Shown here: positions 8,979 through 18,680 of the stretch, in pieces
Position numbering within the stretch: the first letter of the stretch is position 1
How the letters are laid out: every line of letters begins with the position of its first letter
DNA from: Rothia sp. (in: high G+C Gram-positive bacteria)
GTDB taxonomy: Bacteria > Actinomycetota > Actinomycetes > Actinomycetales > Micrococcaceae
Direction of reading: 5' to 3'
DNA length: 64,000 nucleotides
Assembly (NCBI GenBank): GCA_030524105.1
Contig: JAUNHE010000002.1
Coordinates: 248,001 to 312,000, forward strand
The notes under the pieces: model-generated
The model's input: only the letters and a program-made list of their open reading frames with translations
What the model was told of the DNA's origin: nothing
The model's database searches: none
Program-made: the position numbers and the translations under genes

Positions 8979-9899
8979 CTAGCGCAGCAGGTAGGAAACC
9001 AGCAGCATGCTAGGCAGGGCAGCAAGCGTGGAAAGCATAACAATATCCCGGCTCAAAACCGTAGCCTGCCCATACCGGGAAGCAAAATTATAAAGATTCT
9101 GGGCAGTAGGCAGTCCGGCAAGCACCGTTGCCGCCACCAGGTCGTTAGGGGATAATCCAAAAACAAAGCGTCCCAGAAGATAGGCGGCAAGGGGCATAAG
9201 AGCCAGTTTAAAAAATACTGCCAAGATAGTCTCCAGACGCTGGCCAGCAAGGGTAAGAGGCTTACTACCCTTCAGAGACATACCAAAAGAGATCAGAACC
9301 AGAGGAACAGCAGCACCGGCAATAATGTCCAGCGGCTCAAAAACAAGCTGGGGAAGCGGAATCTTCCAGGCATTAACAGCTAGACCAAGCATGGCTCCCC
9401 ATACTAGCGGGTTAGCTAAGGGCTGTCTGACTAGCGATCCTAAGGTAAAAGAACCTTGGGATATAAGGCCCATGATAGCCAGCAGCGGCGGATTCAAAAA
9501 TACCAGTTGAAAGAGTAGGATCGGGGCAACCTGAGAAGCATCAGCAAAAATATAGGTAGCTACCGGCAGGCCTATATTGTTGACGTTGATCATGCCCGCT
9601 CCGGTTGCCCCCATTATTAATCGGCCGGACCGGCGTCCCATAACTACCCCTACCAGGAGCAGGTACAGCAGTACCACAGCCAAAAAGCTACCGATAGCAA
9701 CCGGTAGACGGGCACTGAAAATGCTAGACAGATCTGCCCGGGCTAAAACGACAAACATGAGTGGAGGCATGGCAACAAAAAAGGCAAACCGGTTCAGCAA
9801 AAAAGCAGAATTTTTATCAAAAATATTGAGGCGGGCCACGAGGTAACCCACTGCAATAATTACCCCAATAACGCAAAAACCCTCTAATACACCCAGCAT
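8979..9899 (-). CDS. Auxin efflux carrier (AEC) family transporter
   Basis: Integral membrane carrier with about ten hydrophobic helices in two halves. Family-type stretches are NRFAFFVAMPPLMFVVLA near the N terminus and NINNIGLPVATYIFADA in the middle. The C-terminal half contains the conserved VLAGLPTAQNLYNFASRYG. Bacterial members export or import organic acids such as malonate, malate or amino-acid derivatives; the substrate here is unknown. The ATG at 9899 is chosen because a GGAGG site lies at 9908-9912; an upstream in-frame TTG at 9914 would overlap that site. It follows the osmoprotectant operon on the same strand after about 80 bp. Confidence 0.87.
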   Translation of the reverse strand: MLGVLEGFCVIGVIIAVGYLVARLNIFDKNSAFLLNRFAFFVAMPPLMFVVLARADLSSIFSARLPVAIGSFLAVVLLYLLLVGVVMGRRSGRLIMGATGAGMINVNNIGLPVATYIFADASQVAPILLFQLVFLNPPLLAIMGLISQGSFTLGSLVRQPLANPLVWGAMLGLAVNAWKIPLPQLVFEPLDIIAGAAVPLVLISFGMSLKGSKPLTLAGQRLETILAVFFKLALMPLAAYLLGRFVFGLSPNDLVAATVLAGLPTAQNLYNFASRYGQATVLSRDIVMLSTLAALPSMLLVSYLLR

Positions 9900-9979
9900 T
9901 GTCTCTGCCTCCAAACCTAAGAAGCTAACCGCCGGCCAACTGGCTGGTAGCTATGAGCTATCCTCTCAGCTAGGCCAGC

Positions 9980-10963
9980 TCATCGAATAAGGCCCTGCTC
10001 TATCATCCAGTCATAGGCAACCTGGGCAGGGTCCTGGCCCTGAACATCCACCTTATAGTTGAGATCGCGCATAGTTGTATCGTCTAGACGCTGGGCAACC
10101 TGATCAAAAATCTCTTGAAGCTGGGGGTAGCGCTCTAAAGTTTTACTGACAAAAACCGGGGCAGCGCTATAGGCCGGAAAATAGGAAAGGTCATCTTCCA
10201 AAACCGTCAAGTCTAGGGCCTTAATCCGGCCGTCGGTAGTAAAAACTTCACCAAAATTACAGCTGCCCTGAGCAGTAGCACTGTAAACGGTCCCCGTATC
10301 CATAATAGAAATCTGAGAGTCCGGCACCCCCTGGCTGCTGCCACGCTGCAAACCGTAAGTTTGCAACATACCGTTAAGCCCGTCAGCCCTGGAATTAAAC
10401 TCTGCCTCAATACAGAGAGTCCTCTCCTGCACCGGAAGATCAGCAAGATCAGAGAGTTTACTAATCCCCCGCTCTTTAGCGTAGTCCGAGCGGACAGCAA
10501 AGGCGTAGGTGTTATTAAGCTTGCTGGGAGCGCCCCAGGTGAGACCATTTTTTTGGTCAGCCGCTGAAACCGCCTGCCACATGGCTGCTGGATCGGCAAT
10601 ACTTTGGCTCTGCCCCAGGTAGACCAGCCAGGCAGTACCGGTGTATTCCCACTCCAGGTCCACCTCGCCCTGGGCTAAAACCTTACGGGCTGGCTGAGAA
10701 CCGGGAATATTGGTCATATCCACCACGTCAAAACCTGCAACATCAGCGGTGAGCACAGCAATCTTGCCCAGGATAAGTTGCTCCGTAAAATTTTTGGACC
10801 CAACCGTAATTTTTTGACCCTGAGCACCGGCAATGGGCTGGATGCTGCCGGGTTCAGCAGCCGGAACCGGGCTTGAGGCCGGTTTAAGGCCGCAGGAGGC
10901 CAGCAGCAGGGTGAGCAGCAGACAAGCAGCTAAACGAAGAACCCTTAAAGAAGTAGGCAGCAT
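9980..10963 (-). CDS. opuCC: Osmoprotectant (glycine betaine/choline/carnitine) ABC transporter, substrate-binding lipoprotein
   Basis: Binds quaternary ammonium compatible solutes outside the membrane and delivers them to the OpuCB/CD permeases. The N terminus is a lipoprotein signal with lipobox LASC (LLLTLLLASCGLKP). Mature sequence starts with the family-typical KITVGSKNFTEQLILGKIA and includes DLEWEYTGTAW, where aromatic residues usually build the ligand cage, and a C-terminal VAYDWMIEQGL. Length 327 is usual. It is the last gene of the four-gene operon, 2 bp after the OpuCD-like permease. The exact ligand cannot be told from sequence. Confidence 0.92.
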   Translation of the reverse strand: MLPTSLRVLRLAACLLLTLLLASCGLKPASSPVPAAEPGSIQPIAGAQGQKITVGSKNFTEQLILGKIAVLTADVAGFDVVDMTNIPGSQPARKVLAQGEVDLEWEYTGTAWLVYLGQSQSIADPAAMWQAVSAADQKNGLTWGAPSKLNNTYAFAVRSDYAKERGISKLSDLADLPVQERTLCIEAEFNSRADGLNGMLQTYGLQRGSSQGVPDSQISIMDTGTVYSATAQGSCNFGEVFTTDGRIKALDLTVLEDDLSYFPAYSAAPVFVSKTLERYPQLQEIFDQVAQRLDDTTMRDLNYKVDVQGQDPAQVAYDWMIEQGLIR

Positions 10964-10965
10964 AA

Positions 10966-11736
10966 CTATAACCCCCTCGGCCTAATCCAAAATTCAGCTA
11001 GCTGAGCTAACCAATCAACCAAAAGCGCCAGTACCGCCACCAATACCGAGCCAAAAACCAGTACCCGGCCCAAGGCCAGATTAACCCCGGTAGTTATGAG
11101 CAGCCCCAGGCCGCCACCATCAATAAAGGTAGCCAGAGTAGCCGAACCCACTAAGAGAACCAGAGCCGTGCGAATCCCGGCCAGAATCACCGGGCTGGCA
11201 ATAGGTATCTCTACCTTCCATAAAACGGACCAAGAGCTCATGCCCATTCCACGGGCAGCCTCAATGATTTTAGAATCCACTGCGTCTAAACCCACCATGG
11301 TGTTTTTTAAGACCGGCAGAAAAGCGTAAACCACCAGAGTCACCAGGGCAGCCTGAGCACCAAAGCCCAACCAAAAAGCTGCCAAGACAATCAAACCAAC
11401 CAGAGGAGCCGCCTGGCCAAGATTAGCTAGGGCCATCACCGGAGCAGTCAAAAAACGGAGCGGACCCCTGGTGAGCAGAACTCCCAGAGGCAGGGCTGTT
11501 AGCAGTACCAGCAAACCTGCGTAAACGGTCAATTGCAGATGCTCGGCGGTCAACTGCCAGATACTGGCCGGATCCAGGGTAACCCGCTCAGTGGGGGTCA
11601 GTTCTGCCCAGTGCAACCAGCAGAACATCACCATTAAGATGGCCAGCAGGACCAGGGGCTGGATGAGCAAAGCCGGCGGCCAGCTCCCAAACCTTACCTT
11701 GCTCTTCTGCCCCTTCACTTTTGTCTGCGCCTTCAT
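10966..11736 (-). CDS. opuCD: Osmoprotectant ABC transporter permease (OpuCD-like)
   Basis: Membrane permease with about five or six helices. The ABC EAA-type loop is AARGMGMSSWSVLWKVEIP, which contacts the ATPase, and ALANLGQAAPLVGLIVLAAF is typical of OpuB/OpuC permeases. A basic N-terminal segment (KAQTKVKGQKSKVR) precedes helix 1. It lies 38 bp after the ATPase gene and 2 bp before the binding protein. It is intact, unlike its paralog at the head of the operon. Confidence 0.91.
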   Translation of the reverse strand: MKAQTKVKGQKSKVRFGSWPPALLIQPLVLLAILMVMFCWLHWAELTPTERVTLDPASIWQLTAEHLQLTVYAGLLVLLTALPLGVLLTRGPLRFLTAPVMALANLGQAAPLVGLIVLAAFWLGFGAQAALVTLVVYAFLPVLKNTMVGLDAVDSKIIEAARGMGMSSWSVLWKVEIPIASPVILAGIRTALVLLVGSATLATFIDGGGLGLLITTGVNLALGRVLVFGSVLVAVLALLVDWLAQLAEFWIRPRGL

Positions 11737-11774
11737 TTTAAGGTCCTACCGGCCCGGTAGTGCCTGCCGGCCTC

Positions 11775-13037
11775 TTATGTGGTGAGCTCATAGCTGATCA
11801 CCCCATTTGAGTCTGTGCTAGCAACCGGGATAGCACCCGTATTGTGGCCCAGGGGTACCGAAACGTCATGAGTGTCTTCCCCGGTGAAGGAATCAATAGC
11901 TGTGATCAGGGTTTTGACGGTCAGAACCCCCACATACCGGCCACGCGGTCCGGTGACAGCTGCCTCACTGCTACCGGAAACCAGCATGGTGTCTAAGGCG
12001 TCATCTAGGGTAGAGGCCTGTCCCACGGTAGGGATTTTTTGAGAAAGCAGGGGCTCAACTCTGGTCATTTTTTCTAGTTGGCGCCGCAAAACCCAGCTAA
12101 GCGGGCGGTCATTACTGTCCAAAATAAGGGCTCGTAGAGCGTGGGATTCCGTCAATTCTTGGGCTGCAGCAGCGGCATCCCGACCCTGCTTTAGGGTAGC
12201 TACCTGCCGCAGCTTAACATCGCGCACCCTAGCCAGACCCAGCTGTTTAAGCCCAAGGCCAGAGCCAATAAAGTCTTCAACAAACTCATTAGCCGGGGAC
12301 GCTAGTATCTGCTCTGGGCTGCCATACTGTTCTATGGTGCCGCCCTCATTAAAAATGGCAATCCAGTCACCAAGCTTAAGGGCTTCATCAAAATCGTGGG
12401 TCACAAAAACAATAGTTTTGTGCAGTTCAGACTGGATGTTAATAAGCTCTTCCTGAAGGCGCTGGCGAGTAATAGGATCAACGGCTCCAAAAGGCTCATC
12501 CATCAGCAGCACCGGCGGATCAGCGGCAAGAGCTCGAGCCACGCCCACCCGCTGCTGCTGACCACCTGAAAGTTCTTTGGGGTAACGATCCCGGTAAAGC
12601 TCTGGATCCAAAGAGACCAGGTCCAAAAGTTCATCCGTGCGTCGCCGTATTTTTTCTTTATCCCACCTGAGCATTTTAGGCAGGATCCCAACATTTTGCC
12701 CAACCGTCAGATGGGGTAAAAGGCCGGCCGACTGGATAACATAACCGATCTGACGGCGCAGCCGATCCGCGTCCATATCCGTCACGTCACGGCCATTAAT
12801 AATGATCCTGCCAGAGCTGGGCTCAATAAGGCGGTTGATCATTTTAAGGGTGGTCGTTTTTCCGCAGCCCGAAGGCCCCACAAACATGACGGTCTTACCG
12901 GCCGGGATCTCCAGGGTCAGCTGGCGTACGGCCGCCTTTTTATGGCTGTAGGTTTTAGTGACATTTTCAAGCAGGATGCTGGCTCCGGTAATCTGCTGAG
13001 CAGCAGAGCCTATCCTAATTTCTTCTTTATGAGACAC
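11775..13037 (-). CDS. opuCA: Osmoprotectant ABC transporter ATP-binding protein with CBS domains
   Basis: ATPase of the osmoprotectant importer. Walker A GPSGCGKTT, signature LSGGQQQRVGVARAL, Walker B LLMDEPFGAVDP and switch VFVTHDFDEA are all present in the first 230 residues. Residues about 265-395 form a tandem CBS module (ALRALILDSND... and a second repeat ending VGVLTVKTLITAI), which in this family senses ionic strength or cyclic di-AMP. The GTG start at 13037 overlaps the restored stop of the preceding permease by 11 bp, supporting operon coupling. Length 420 is standard. Confidence 0.94.
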   Translation of the reverse strand: MSHKEEIRIGSAAQQITGASILLENVTKTYSHKKAAVRQLTLEIPAGKTVMFVGPSGCGKTTTLKMINRLIEPSSGRIIINGRDVTDMDADRLRRQIGYVIQSAGLLPHLTVGQNVGILPKMLRWDKEKIRRRTDELLDLVSLDPELYRDRYPKELSGGQQQRVGVARALAADPPVLLMDEPFGAVDPITRQRLQEELINIQSELHKTIVFVTHDFDEALKLGDWIAIFNEGGTIEQYGSPEQILASPANEFVEDFIGSGLGLKQLGLARVRDVKLRQVATLKQGRDAAAAAQELTESHALRALILDSNDRPLSWVLRRQLEKMTRVEPLLSQKIPTVGQASTLDDALDTMLVSGSSEAAVTGPRGRYVGVLTVKTLITAIDSFTGEDTHDVSVPLGHNTGAIPVASTDSNGVISYELTT

Positions 13038-13672
13038 GGATACCTCGTGAGGTTGTTATACGCCCTAGCAGGAGCAGGAGACCATCCAAAACCAAGGCTA
13101 CAAAAATAATAGCTAGCAGACCAATAAGCGTTGATTCCAAGGAGTAGGCTCCCCCTAAACGCGCCAGGCCGGAAAAAATAAAGCCCCCCCAGGCCCGGCC
13201 CTAAAACGTAGGCGCTGACAGCAGCAACTCCCATGGTCATCTGAGCCGAGACCCGCATACCGGCAATAATAACCGGCCAAGCCAGGGGCAGTTCAACCTG
13301 AAAAAAGGTTCGTATGCGGGACATCCCCAAGCCACGCACGGCTTCAACCAGCTGCTGATCAACAGTGTTCAGACCTACAAGGGCATTACGCAAGATAGGC
13401 AGCAGGCAGTAAAAAGTGACAGCAGACACTGCGGGAGCTACACCAAAGCCTAGGGGCGAAATGAGCAGGCCAATGAGGGCAAAAGAAGGGATGGTAAGGC
13501 CAATGGCGGTCAGATTGTTGGCCAGCGTCGACAGCCTAGGGCTGCGGTAGCACACTGCGGCTAAACCTATGGCCAGTAAGGTTGCCAGCAAGAGACACTG
13601 CACAACCAAGGAGAAATGCTGCCAGCTGCCAAGAAGGATTTGAGTCCATCGATCCGAGAGGTATTGTCCCAC
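13027..13672 (-). pseudogene. opuCB: Osmoprotectant ABC transporter permease (OpuCB-like), frameshifted in a 7-G tract
   Basis: First gene of the operon. The frame is normal through the EAA-type loop (AVRGLGMSRIRTFFQVELP) and YVLGPGLGG. After the run of seven C on the plus strand (13184-13190) the reading departs from the family and ends at 13010 with a nonsense tail. Removing one base from that run restores a typical ending: FIFSGLARLGG, then a hydrophobic segment with ALVLDGLLLLLGR and TTSRGIRVS, stopping at 13027-13029 in overlap with the opuCA start. Either a sequencing or assembly error, a real loss-of-function mutation, or slippage-based on/off switching. As read, the last helix is lost. 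Confidence 0.8.
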
Positions 13673-13790
13673 CCGTTTTCCTCACTGCTGACAGTAGCTA
13701 ACAGCTTCAGGCTAGCAGAATACCTCCTTGTTCAGCTTTATTAACTACTCTTTACAAAAGGTTTATTACAGCTTAAGGAACCTACTCTGG

Positions 13791-14651
13791 CTAAATTAAA
13801 GACTCTAAGACCGGCACCAAGCCGTCTTGGTAAACACTTAAAGTCACCTCGTCGGCTGCCGCAATTACCTCATCGGGCGCCTCCCCCATGGCAACACCGC
13901 GGGCTGCCCAGGACAGCATTTCTATATCGTTATAGCCATCACCGACAGCAACCGTATGGGCTGGATCAATATAGAGCCGCCGCCGCAGTTGCTCTAAGGC
14001 GGAAGCCTTAGAAACACCGTGGGCGGCTAAATCTAACCAGGCTGTCCAACCCACAGCATAGTTAACTCCGTGCAGGCCCGCTTCAGAGATTGACTTCTTA
14101 AATTCTTCGGGGTGGGCGTCCTCGGCAAAAACGACGACCCGGGTTGCACTCTGATGCTCCAGCAAAGTCTCCTTGCTAGAGGGTGTGGTAAGAGCCCCAA
14201 AAGAACCGTCTTGAAAGTCGGCGGTTGCATAGATTTCACCGCTGGGAGATTCCAGGGCCATTTGAGCATACGGGATCTTCTCTTGGAGCAGGCTTAGAGC
14301 TCGCTGCGGATTAAAAGTGGCTGTATCAAGAACCCGGTACCCCTGCTCAAAACGGGGGGCTAACTCCAGCGTCACCGCACCGTTAGAGGTAACCATATAA
14401 CCTTTTTCAATACCGAGCTGGCGGGAAACCCGCAAGGCCGCCTGACGCGAACGTCCCGTAGCAATGATAACAGCGTGGCCCCGGCTGACAACCTCCTGCA
14501 CCGCAGCCTGCACTGCAGCTGTGAGGGTGGTATCGTGCCGCACTAAAGTTCCGTCAACATCCAAAGCAACCAGGTAGCGGGCCCCCGCTTCCTTAACCCA
14601 ATTCCCTTTAACGGGAGGGTGTACCCGTAATGTGTTCATAAGACTCATCAT
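13791..14651 (-). CDS. HAD-superfamily Cof-type phosphatase
   Basis: Class IIB haloacid-dehalogenase hydrolase, probably acting on sugar phosphates or related metabolites; substrate not predictable. Motif I ALDVDGTLVRHD holds the nucleophilic Asp, motif II is IIATGRSR, and motif IV is VGDGYNDIEML near the C terminus. The basic residue of motif III falls in the usual KASALEQL region. Length 286 fits. It is separated from the metal transporter operon by about 80 bp and from opuCB by about 120 bp. A second, distant paralog lies at 48154-48999. Confidence 0.88.
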   Translation of the reverse strand: MMSLMNTLRVHPPVKGNWVKEAGARYLVALDVDGTLVRHDTTLTAAVQAAVQEVVSRGHAVIIATGRSRQAALRVSRQLGIEKGYMVTSNGAVTLELAPRFEQGYRVLDTATFNPQRALSLLQEKIPYAQMALESPSGEIYATADFQDGSFGALTTPSSKETLLEHQSATRVVVFAEDAHPEEFKKSISEAGLHGVNYAVGWTAWLDLAAHGVSKASALEQLRRRLYIDPAHTVAVGDGYNDIEMLSWAARGVAMGEAPDEVIAAADEVTLSVYQDGLVPVLESLI

Positions 14652-14733
14652 TCTTTAATAGTCACGGTTAAGAGCAGACAGCAACTAGCCTATCCATGAA
14701 GCCTACAAAAACTGTCGATGAATCTTCTAGATT

Positions 14734-15597
14734 TTACCGGGCTTTCTGCCGGTAAAATCGACGCAAACTAGATAGCACACCGCAGCCAGGTGCCAGCAGA
14801 TAGACAGCAAAGAAGATTAATCCCTGCAGGGCTACCACAGATCCACCAGCGGATATATCCAGATAGTAGCTGACGTACAGGCCCGCAAGGGAGCCACCCA
14901 GACAAACCAGACAGGCCAGCACCAGCATCCGGTTAAAACTATTGGTGAGCATCCTAGCCGTAGCCCCCGGGATCACGAGCATGGCAACCACCAGCACCAC
15001 CCCCACAATCTGTAAAGAAACAACAGTGGTTATGGCCAGTAAAACCAGAAGCAGAGCACCCAACAGGGTGGGCCGCAACCCGCTAGCCTGAGCATAGGCA
15101 GGGTCAAAAGCATAAAGAATAAGGTCTTTACGCTTAAGCAGAAGTACAAACACAACCAGGGCAGCCAAGCCCACAATCTGGGTAAGATCCTGCTGAGACA
15201 CCCCCAAGACGCTACCAAAGAGGATGCTGTTAAGATCCAGATGAGAAGGAATCGCCGACACCAGGATCAGTCCCAGAGCAAAGAGGCTGGTAAACACTAT
15301 GCCGATGGCAGAGTCCTCCCGGATCCTACCGCTTCGTCTAACCCATCCAATAAGACTCACTGCCGCCAAGGCCGCACACAGCGCTCCCACAACAAAAGGT
15401 AAACCCGCCGCATAGGCCAGCACCACCCCCGGCAGGACAGCATGAGATATGGCATCACCCATCAGCGACCATCCCATGAGCACCAACCAGCAAGAAAGCA
15501 GGGCACACACCAGTGCAGCGGCAGCAGTGACCAAAAAACTACGCTGTAAGAAACCGTAGCTTAACGGCTCCCAGATAAGATCCAGCACAGTAGACAC
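14734..15597 (-). CDS. Metal (Mn/Zn/Fe) ABC transporter permease
   Basis: ABC-3 family permease with about eight helices. Characteristic stretches are GDAISHAVLPGVVLAYAAGLP and the DLNSILFGSVLGVS loop. It forms the channel of a Mn2+/Zn2+ importer with the two upstream genes. The GTG start shares one base with the TAG stop of the ATPase gene, showing translational coupling. The metal (Mn versus Zn) is not certain from sequence; no adjacent regulator gene exists to help. Confidence 0.9.
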   Translation of the reverse strand: MSTVLDLIWEPLSYGFLQRSFLVTAAAALVCALLSCWLVLMGWSLMGDAISHAVLPGVVLAYAAGLPFVVGALCAALAAVSLIGWVRRSGRIREDSAIGIVFTSLFALGLILVSAIPSHLDLNSILFGSVLGVSQQDLTQIVGLAALVVFVLLLKRKDLILYAFDPAYAQASGLRPTLLGALLLVLLAITTVVSLQIVGVVLVVAMLVIPGATARMLTNSFNRMLVLACLVCLGGSLAGLYVSYYLDISAGGSVVALQGLIFFAVYLLAPGCGVLSSLRRFYRQKAR

Positions 15598-16328
15598 TAG
15601 GACTCCACCTCCATGCCAAAAGCCTTAACTAGATTTTCTGGTTGCAGCACCTGGCTAACCGGTCCCTGCATGAGCACCCGCTGACGTAGCAGGATCACCT
15701 GGTTGGCATAACTGTTAAGATTTTGAACATGGTGGGTAGATACCAGGACAGTTTTACCCTGCTGGCTCAGCTCTTTAAGAACTTGGATCAGCATAGCCTC
15801 AGACGCCTGATCTACTCCGGCAAAGGGTTCGTCAAGTAGGAAAATTTGGGCCTGCTGAGCCAGGGCCCTGGCCATAAAAACCCGCTTCTTTTGCCCTCCC
15901 GAGAGCTGACCAATCTGCCGCTGGGCAAGCCCAGTTAGCTGAACCCTTTCTAAGGCTTGGGCCACCATCTGACGATCAGCCCGACCAAGCCGTCGAGTTA
16001 TGCCCGTAGCACGATAGCGACCCATAGCAACTACCTCGTGCACAGAGATCGGAAAATTCCAGTCGACTGCTTCATTTTGCGGCATATAGCTTAACAATCC
16101 CCGGAGCCGGGCCTGAGCCGGCTGCTGCCCTAGAATCTGGATTGATCCGCTACTCAGCGGCTGCACACCCATGCTGGCCTTAAAGAGGGTAGATTTACCG
16201 GAACCGTTAAGGCCAATCAGCCCAGTAAGGCTAGCCTGCTCTAAACTAATACTCACCCGATCCAAAGCCAGCACATTAGCATAGTGCACCGAAACCTGCC
16301 GCAACTCTAGTGCCTTCTTTTTCTCCAC
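15597..16328 (-). CDS. Metal ABC transporter ATP-binding protein
   Basis: ATPase of the metal importer. Walker A is GLNGSGKST, the signature is LSGGQKKRVFMARAL and Walker B is IFLLDEPFAGVD. The Q-loop stretch MPQNEAVDWNFPISV is characteristic of the Mn/Zn/Fe importers. It starts at GTG 16328, two bases after the stop of the binding-protein gene, and overlaps the permease start. Length 243 is usual. Confidence 0.92.
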   Translation of the reverse strand: MEKKKALELRQVSVHYANVLALDRVSISLEQASLTGLIGLNGSGKSTLFKASMGVQPLSSGSIQILGQQPAQARLRGLLSYMPQNEAVDWNFPISVHEVVAMGRYRATGITRRLGRADRQMVAQALERVQLTGLAQRQIGQLSGGQKKRVFMARALAQQAQIFLLDEPFAGVDQASEAMLIQVLKELSQQGKTVLVSTHHVQNLNSYANQVILLRQRVLMQGPVSQVLQPENLVKAFGMEVES

Positions 16329-16330
16329 AG

Positions 16331-17254
16331 CTAACCCGCCAATCCCTGCACCAGCGCCTGAGCATCATAACGCAAAAGATCCAGGTAAGAAGGAACCGGC
16401 CCATCCGGTTTTGAAAGAGAATCCACAAAAAGAGTGGCAGCAAAAGTGGCTGAGCTCTCAGCAGCAACTTGTTTCATGCTGGCAGCAGAGACCGTTGACT
16501 CACAAAAAACTGCCGGAATATCCCGCTGCTTTACCCGATCAGAGACTTCCGCTATTCGACGCGCCGACACCTGGCCGTCGGAGTTCACCGGCCACAAGAA
16601 CTCTTCCTGAAAGCCAATATCCCGGGCCAAGTAGCTGAAGGCTCCCTCACAGGTCACCAAGACTTTTTGCTGCTCCGGCAGATTCTGAAGCTGCTCCACA
16701 AGATCCCGGTGAATTTTATCGAGGGCCTTGCGGTAGTCACGAGCCTGCTGCCGATAAAAATGAGCATGCACCGGATCCAAGTCAACAAAAGCTTGGACAA
16801 TATTATTGACGTATACTGTGGCAGCACTCGGACTCATCCAGGCATGCGGATTGGGACTAGCTGAGCCAGATTCTTGGCTGACCGCTATAGGCTGAACCCC
16901 TTCAGAGACCACCACCTGCTGCCGAGCCGAATCAAGCATAAAACGATCAAACCAGGTATCCAAACCTAGGCCGTTACGCAAGACTAAATCCGCCCCTTGA
17001 ACCCTTTTAACATCCAAGGGGGTGGGCTCGTACTCATGGATTTCTGCCCCCGGTTTTGTTAGGGATTCAACCTCTAGATAGTCGCCAGCAATGCTCTGGG
17101 CAATGTCTGCTAAAACAGTAAAACTAGCTACCACTTTAGGTTTAGCCGATTCTTCTCCCGTTCTTTGCTGGCCACAGCCAGTAATCAGCAAAACAGATAG
17201 CACGCAGAAGACAAGCAAACCCCTAGGGGACCTCCTTTGCCTGGTGTCAGCCAT
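16331..17254 (-). CDS. Metal ABC transporter substrate-binding lipoprotein (ZnuA/TroA family)
   Basis: Cluster A-I metal-binding lipoprotein. The signal peptide ends in a lipobox around LLITGC. Metal-ligand regions visible are the histidine in EIHEYEPTPLDV, the second in NPHAWMSP, and a glutamate/aspartate pair near FCESTVSAAS and ATLFVDSLS, the usual two-His, two-acid set. There is no His-rich loop of the type common in Zn-specific ZnuA, which leans towards Mn or Fe. It begins 16 bp after serS on the same strand, so it is probably read through from the serS promoter. Confidence 0.9.
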   Translation of the reverse strand: MADTRQRRSPRGLLVFCVLSVLLITGCGQQRTGEESAKPKVVASFTVLADIAQSIAGDYLEVESLTKPGAEIHEYEPTPLDVKRVQGADLVLRNGLGLDTWFDRFMLDSARQQVVVSEGVQPIAVSQESGSASPNPHAWMSPSAATVYVNNIVQAFVDLDPVHAHFYRQQARDYRKALDKIHRDLVEQLQNLPEQQKVLVTCEGAFSYLARDIGFQEEFLWPVNSDGQVSARRIAEVSDRVKQRDIPAVFCESTVSAASMKQVAAESSATFAATLFVDSLSKPDGPVPSYLDLLRYDAQALVQGLAG

Positions 17255-17270
17255 AGCTGCCCCTTGACGC

Positions 17271-18575
17271 CTAGCCGGCCAGCGGAATCTGCTTCAAGCC
17301 ACCCATGTAGGGTTGTAGGGCCGCAGGAATATTAACCGAACCGTCAGCATTCTGATGAGTCTCCAAAATCGCCACTAACCAACGCGTAGTAGCCAAAGTA
17401 CCGTTAAGCGTTGCCACCGACCGTGTCCCCCCTTTACGGGCCTTAGTAGCCTGCGCATCCTCCTGGCTAAGCCGCTCCCGAATATTAAGACGTCGAGCCT
17501 GGTAAGTAGTGCAATTAGAGGTTGAGGTAAGTTCCCGGTAAGCTTGCTGGCTTGGAATCCAGGCCTCACAATCAAACTTACGGGCCGCAGAAGAACCAAG
17601 ATCACCCGCAGCAGTATCAATAACCCGGTAGGCCAACTCACACTTAGCCAGCATCTGCTCTTCCCAGGCCAGCATCTGCTCGTGCATAGCCTCGGCTTCT
17701 TCCTGCCGAGCGTAGACAAACATCTCTGCCTTATTAAACTGGTGCACCCGAATAATACCGCGCGTATCCTTACCGGCAGAGCCAGCCTCCCGGCGATAGC
17801 AGGAAGACCAACCCAAATATTTAAGCGGCCCGGCCGATAAGTCAAGAATCTCGTCGGCATGGTAACCAGCCAAAGCTACCTCTGAGGTGCCCACCAGGTA
17901 GAGGTCATCGCGCTCTAAGCGGTAAATTTCATCGTCGTGTTTAACATTAAAGCCGGTACCATTCATCGTTTCTGGACGCACCAGGGTAGGAGTGGTGAGC
18001 ATAGTAAAACCCTCGGCTAAGGCTTGATCCAGAGCCAGCATCAGCAGAGCCTGCTCTAAGCGAGCCACGTGGCCTTTCAAAAAATAAAAACGCGAACCAG
18101 AAACCTTAGCACCACGGGCCATATCAATACCGGCAACCAATTCTCCGATTTCTAGGTGATCACGGGGCTCAAAACCCTCGGCACTAAAATCACGGGGCTG
18201 GCCTACCGTCTTAACAAGGGCGTAGTCATCCTCTCCACCGGCAGGGATTCCGCTAATGATCAAATTTTCGATGGTTAACAGCAGCTCGTCCTGACGACTT
18301 TGAGCTTTCTCGGCAGCAGCCTTAGCCAAACTGACCCGCTGAGCTAAATCCTTAACTTCTAACAGCAGCTGCTCTTTCTCCTCACCCCCAGCCTGCGCAA
18401 CCTTTTTTCCAAAAGTTTTCTGTTGGGCCCGCAGACTCTCAAATTCTGCAATACTGGCACGACGATCCGAATCTGCCTCAAGGATCTTGTCAACAATAGT
18501 TTCATCGGCACAGCGAGCGCGCTGCGAGTCACGAAAAAGGTCGGGGTTCTCACGCAGAAGGTTAATATCAATCAC
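17271..18575 (-). CDS. serS: Serine--tRNA ligase
   Basis: Charges tRNA-Ser (and tRNA-Sec where present) with serine. The N-terminal coiled-coil arm that grips the long variable arm is visible over residues 30-105. The class II catalytic core includes motif 2 around [30 protein letters not shown] and motif 3 as [15 protein letters not shown]; the RG..R pattern contacts ATP. Length 434 is standard. It is transcribed divergently from the diacylglycerol kinase gene, and the metal transporter operon follows after 16 bp. Confidence 0.97.
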   Translation of the reverse strand: MIDINLLRENPDLFRDSQRARCADETIVDKILEADSDRRASIAEFESLRAQQKTFGKKVAQAGGEEKEQLLLEVKDLAQRVSLAKAAAEKAQSRQDELLLTIENLIISGIPAGGEDDYALVKTVGQPRDFSAEGFEPRDHLEIGELVAGIDMARGAKVSGSRFYFLKGHVARLEQALLMLALDQALAEGFTMLTTPTLVRPETMNGTGFNVKHDDEIYRLERDDLYLVGTSEVALAGYHADEILDLSAGPLKYLGWSSCYRREAGSAGKDTRGIIRVHQFNKAEMFVYARQEEAEAMHEQMLAWEEQMLAKCELAYRVIDTAAGDLGSSAARKFDCEAWIPSQQAYRELTSTSNCTTYQARRLNIRERLSQEDAQATKARKGGTRSVATLNGTLATTRWLVAILETHQNADGSVNIPAALQPYMGGLKQIPLAG

Positions 18576-18680
18576 GGTATTAAATTTACCGTACTTGGCA
18601 GGCTCATGCTTACTTGTGTACCCAGTCTTCAGTCTGCTTCGAGCTCATCTTTACTCAGAAAAAACATGTAGGCTAAAGAC

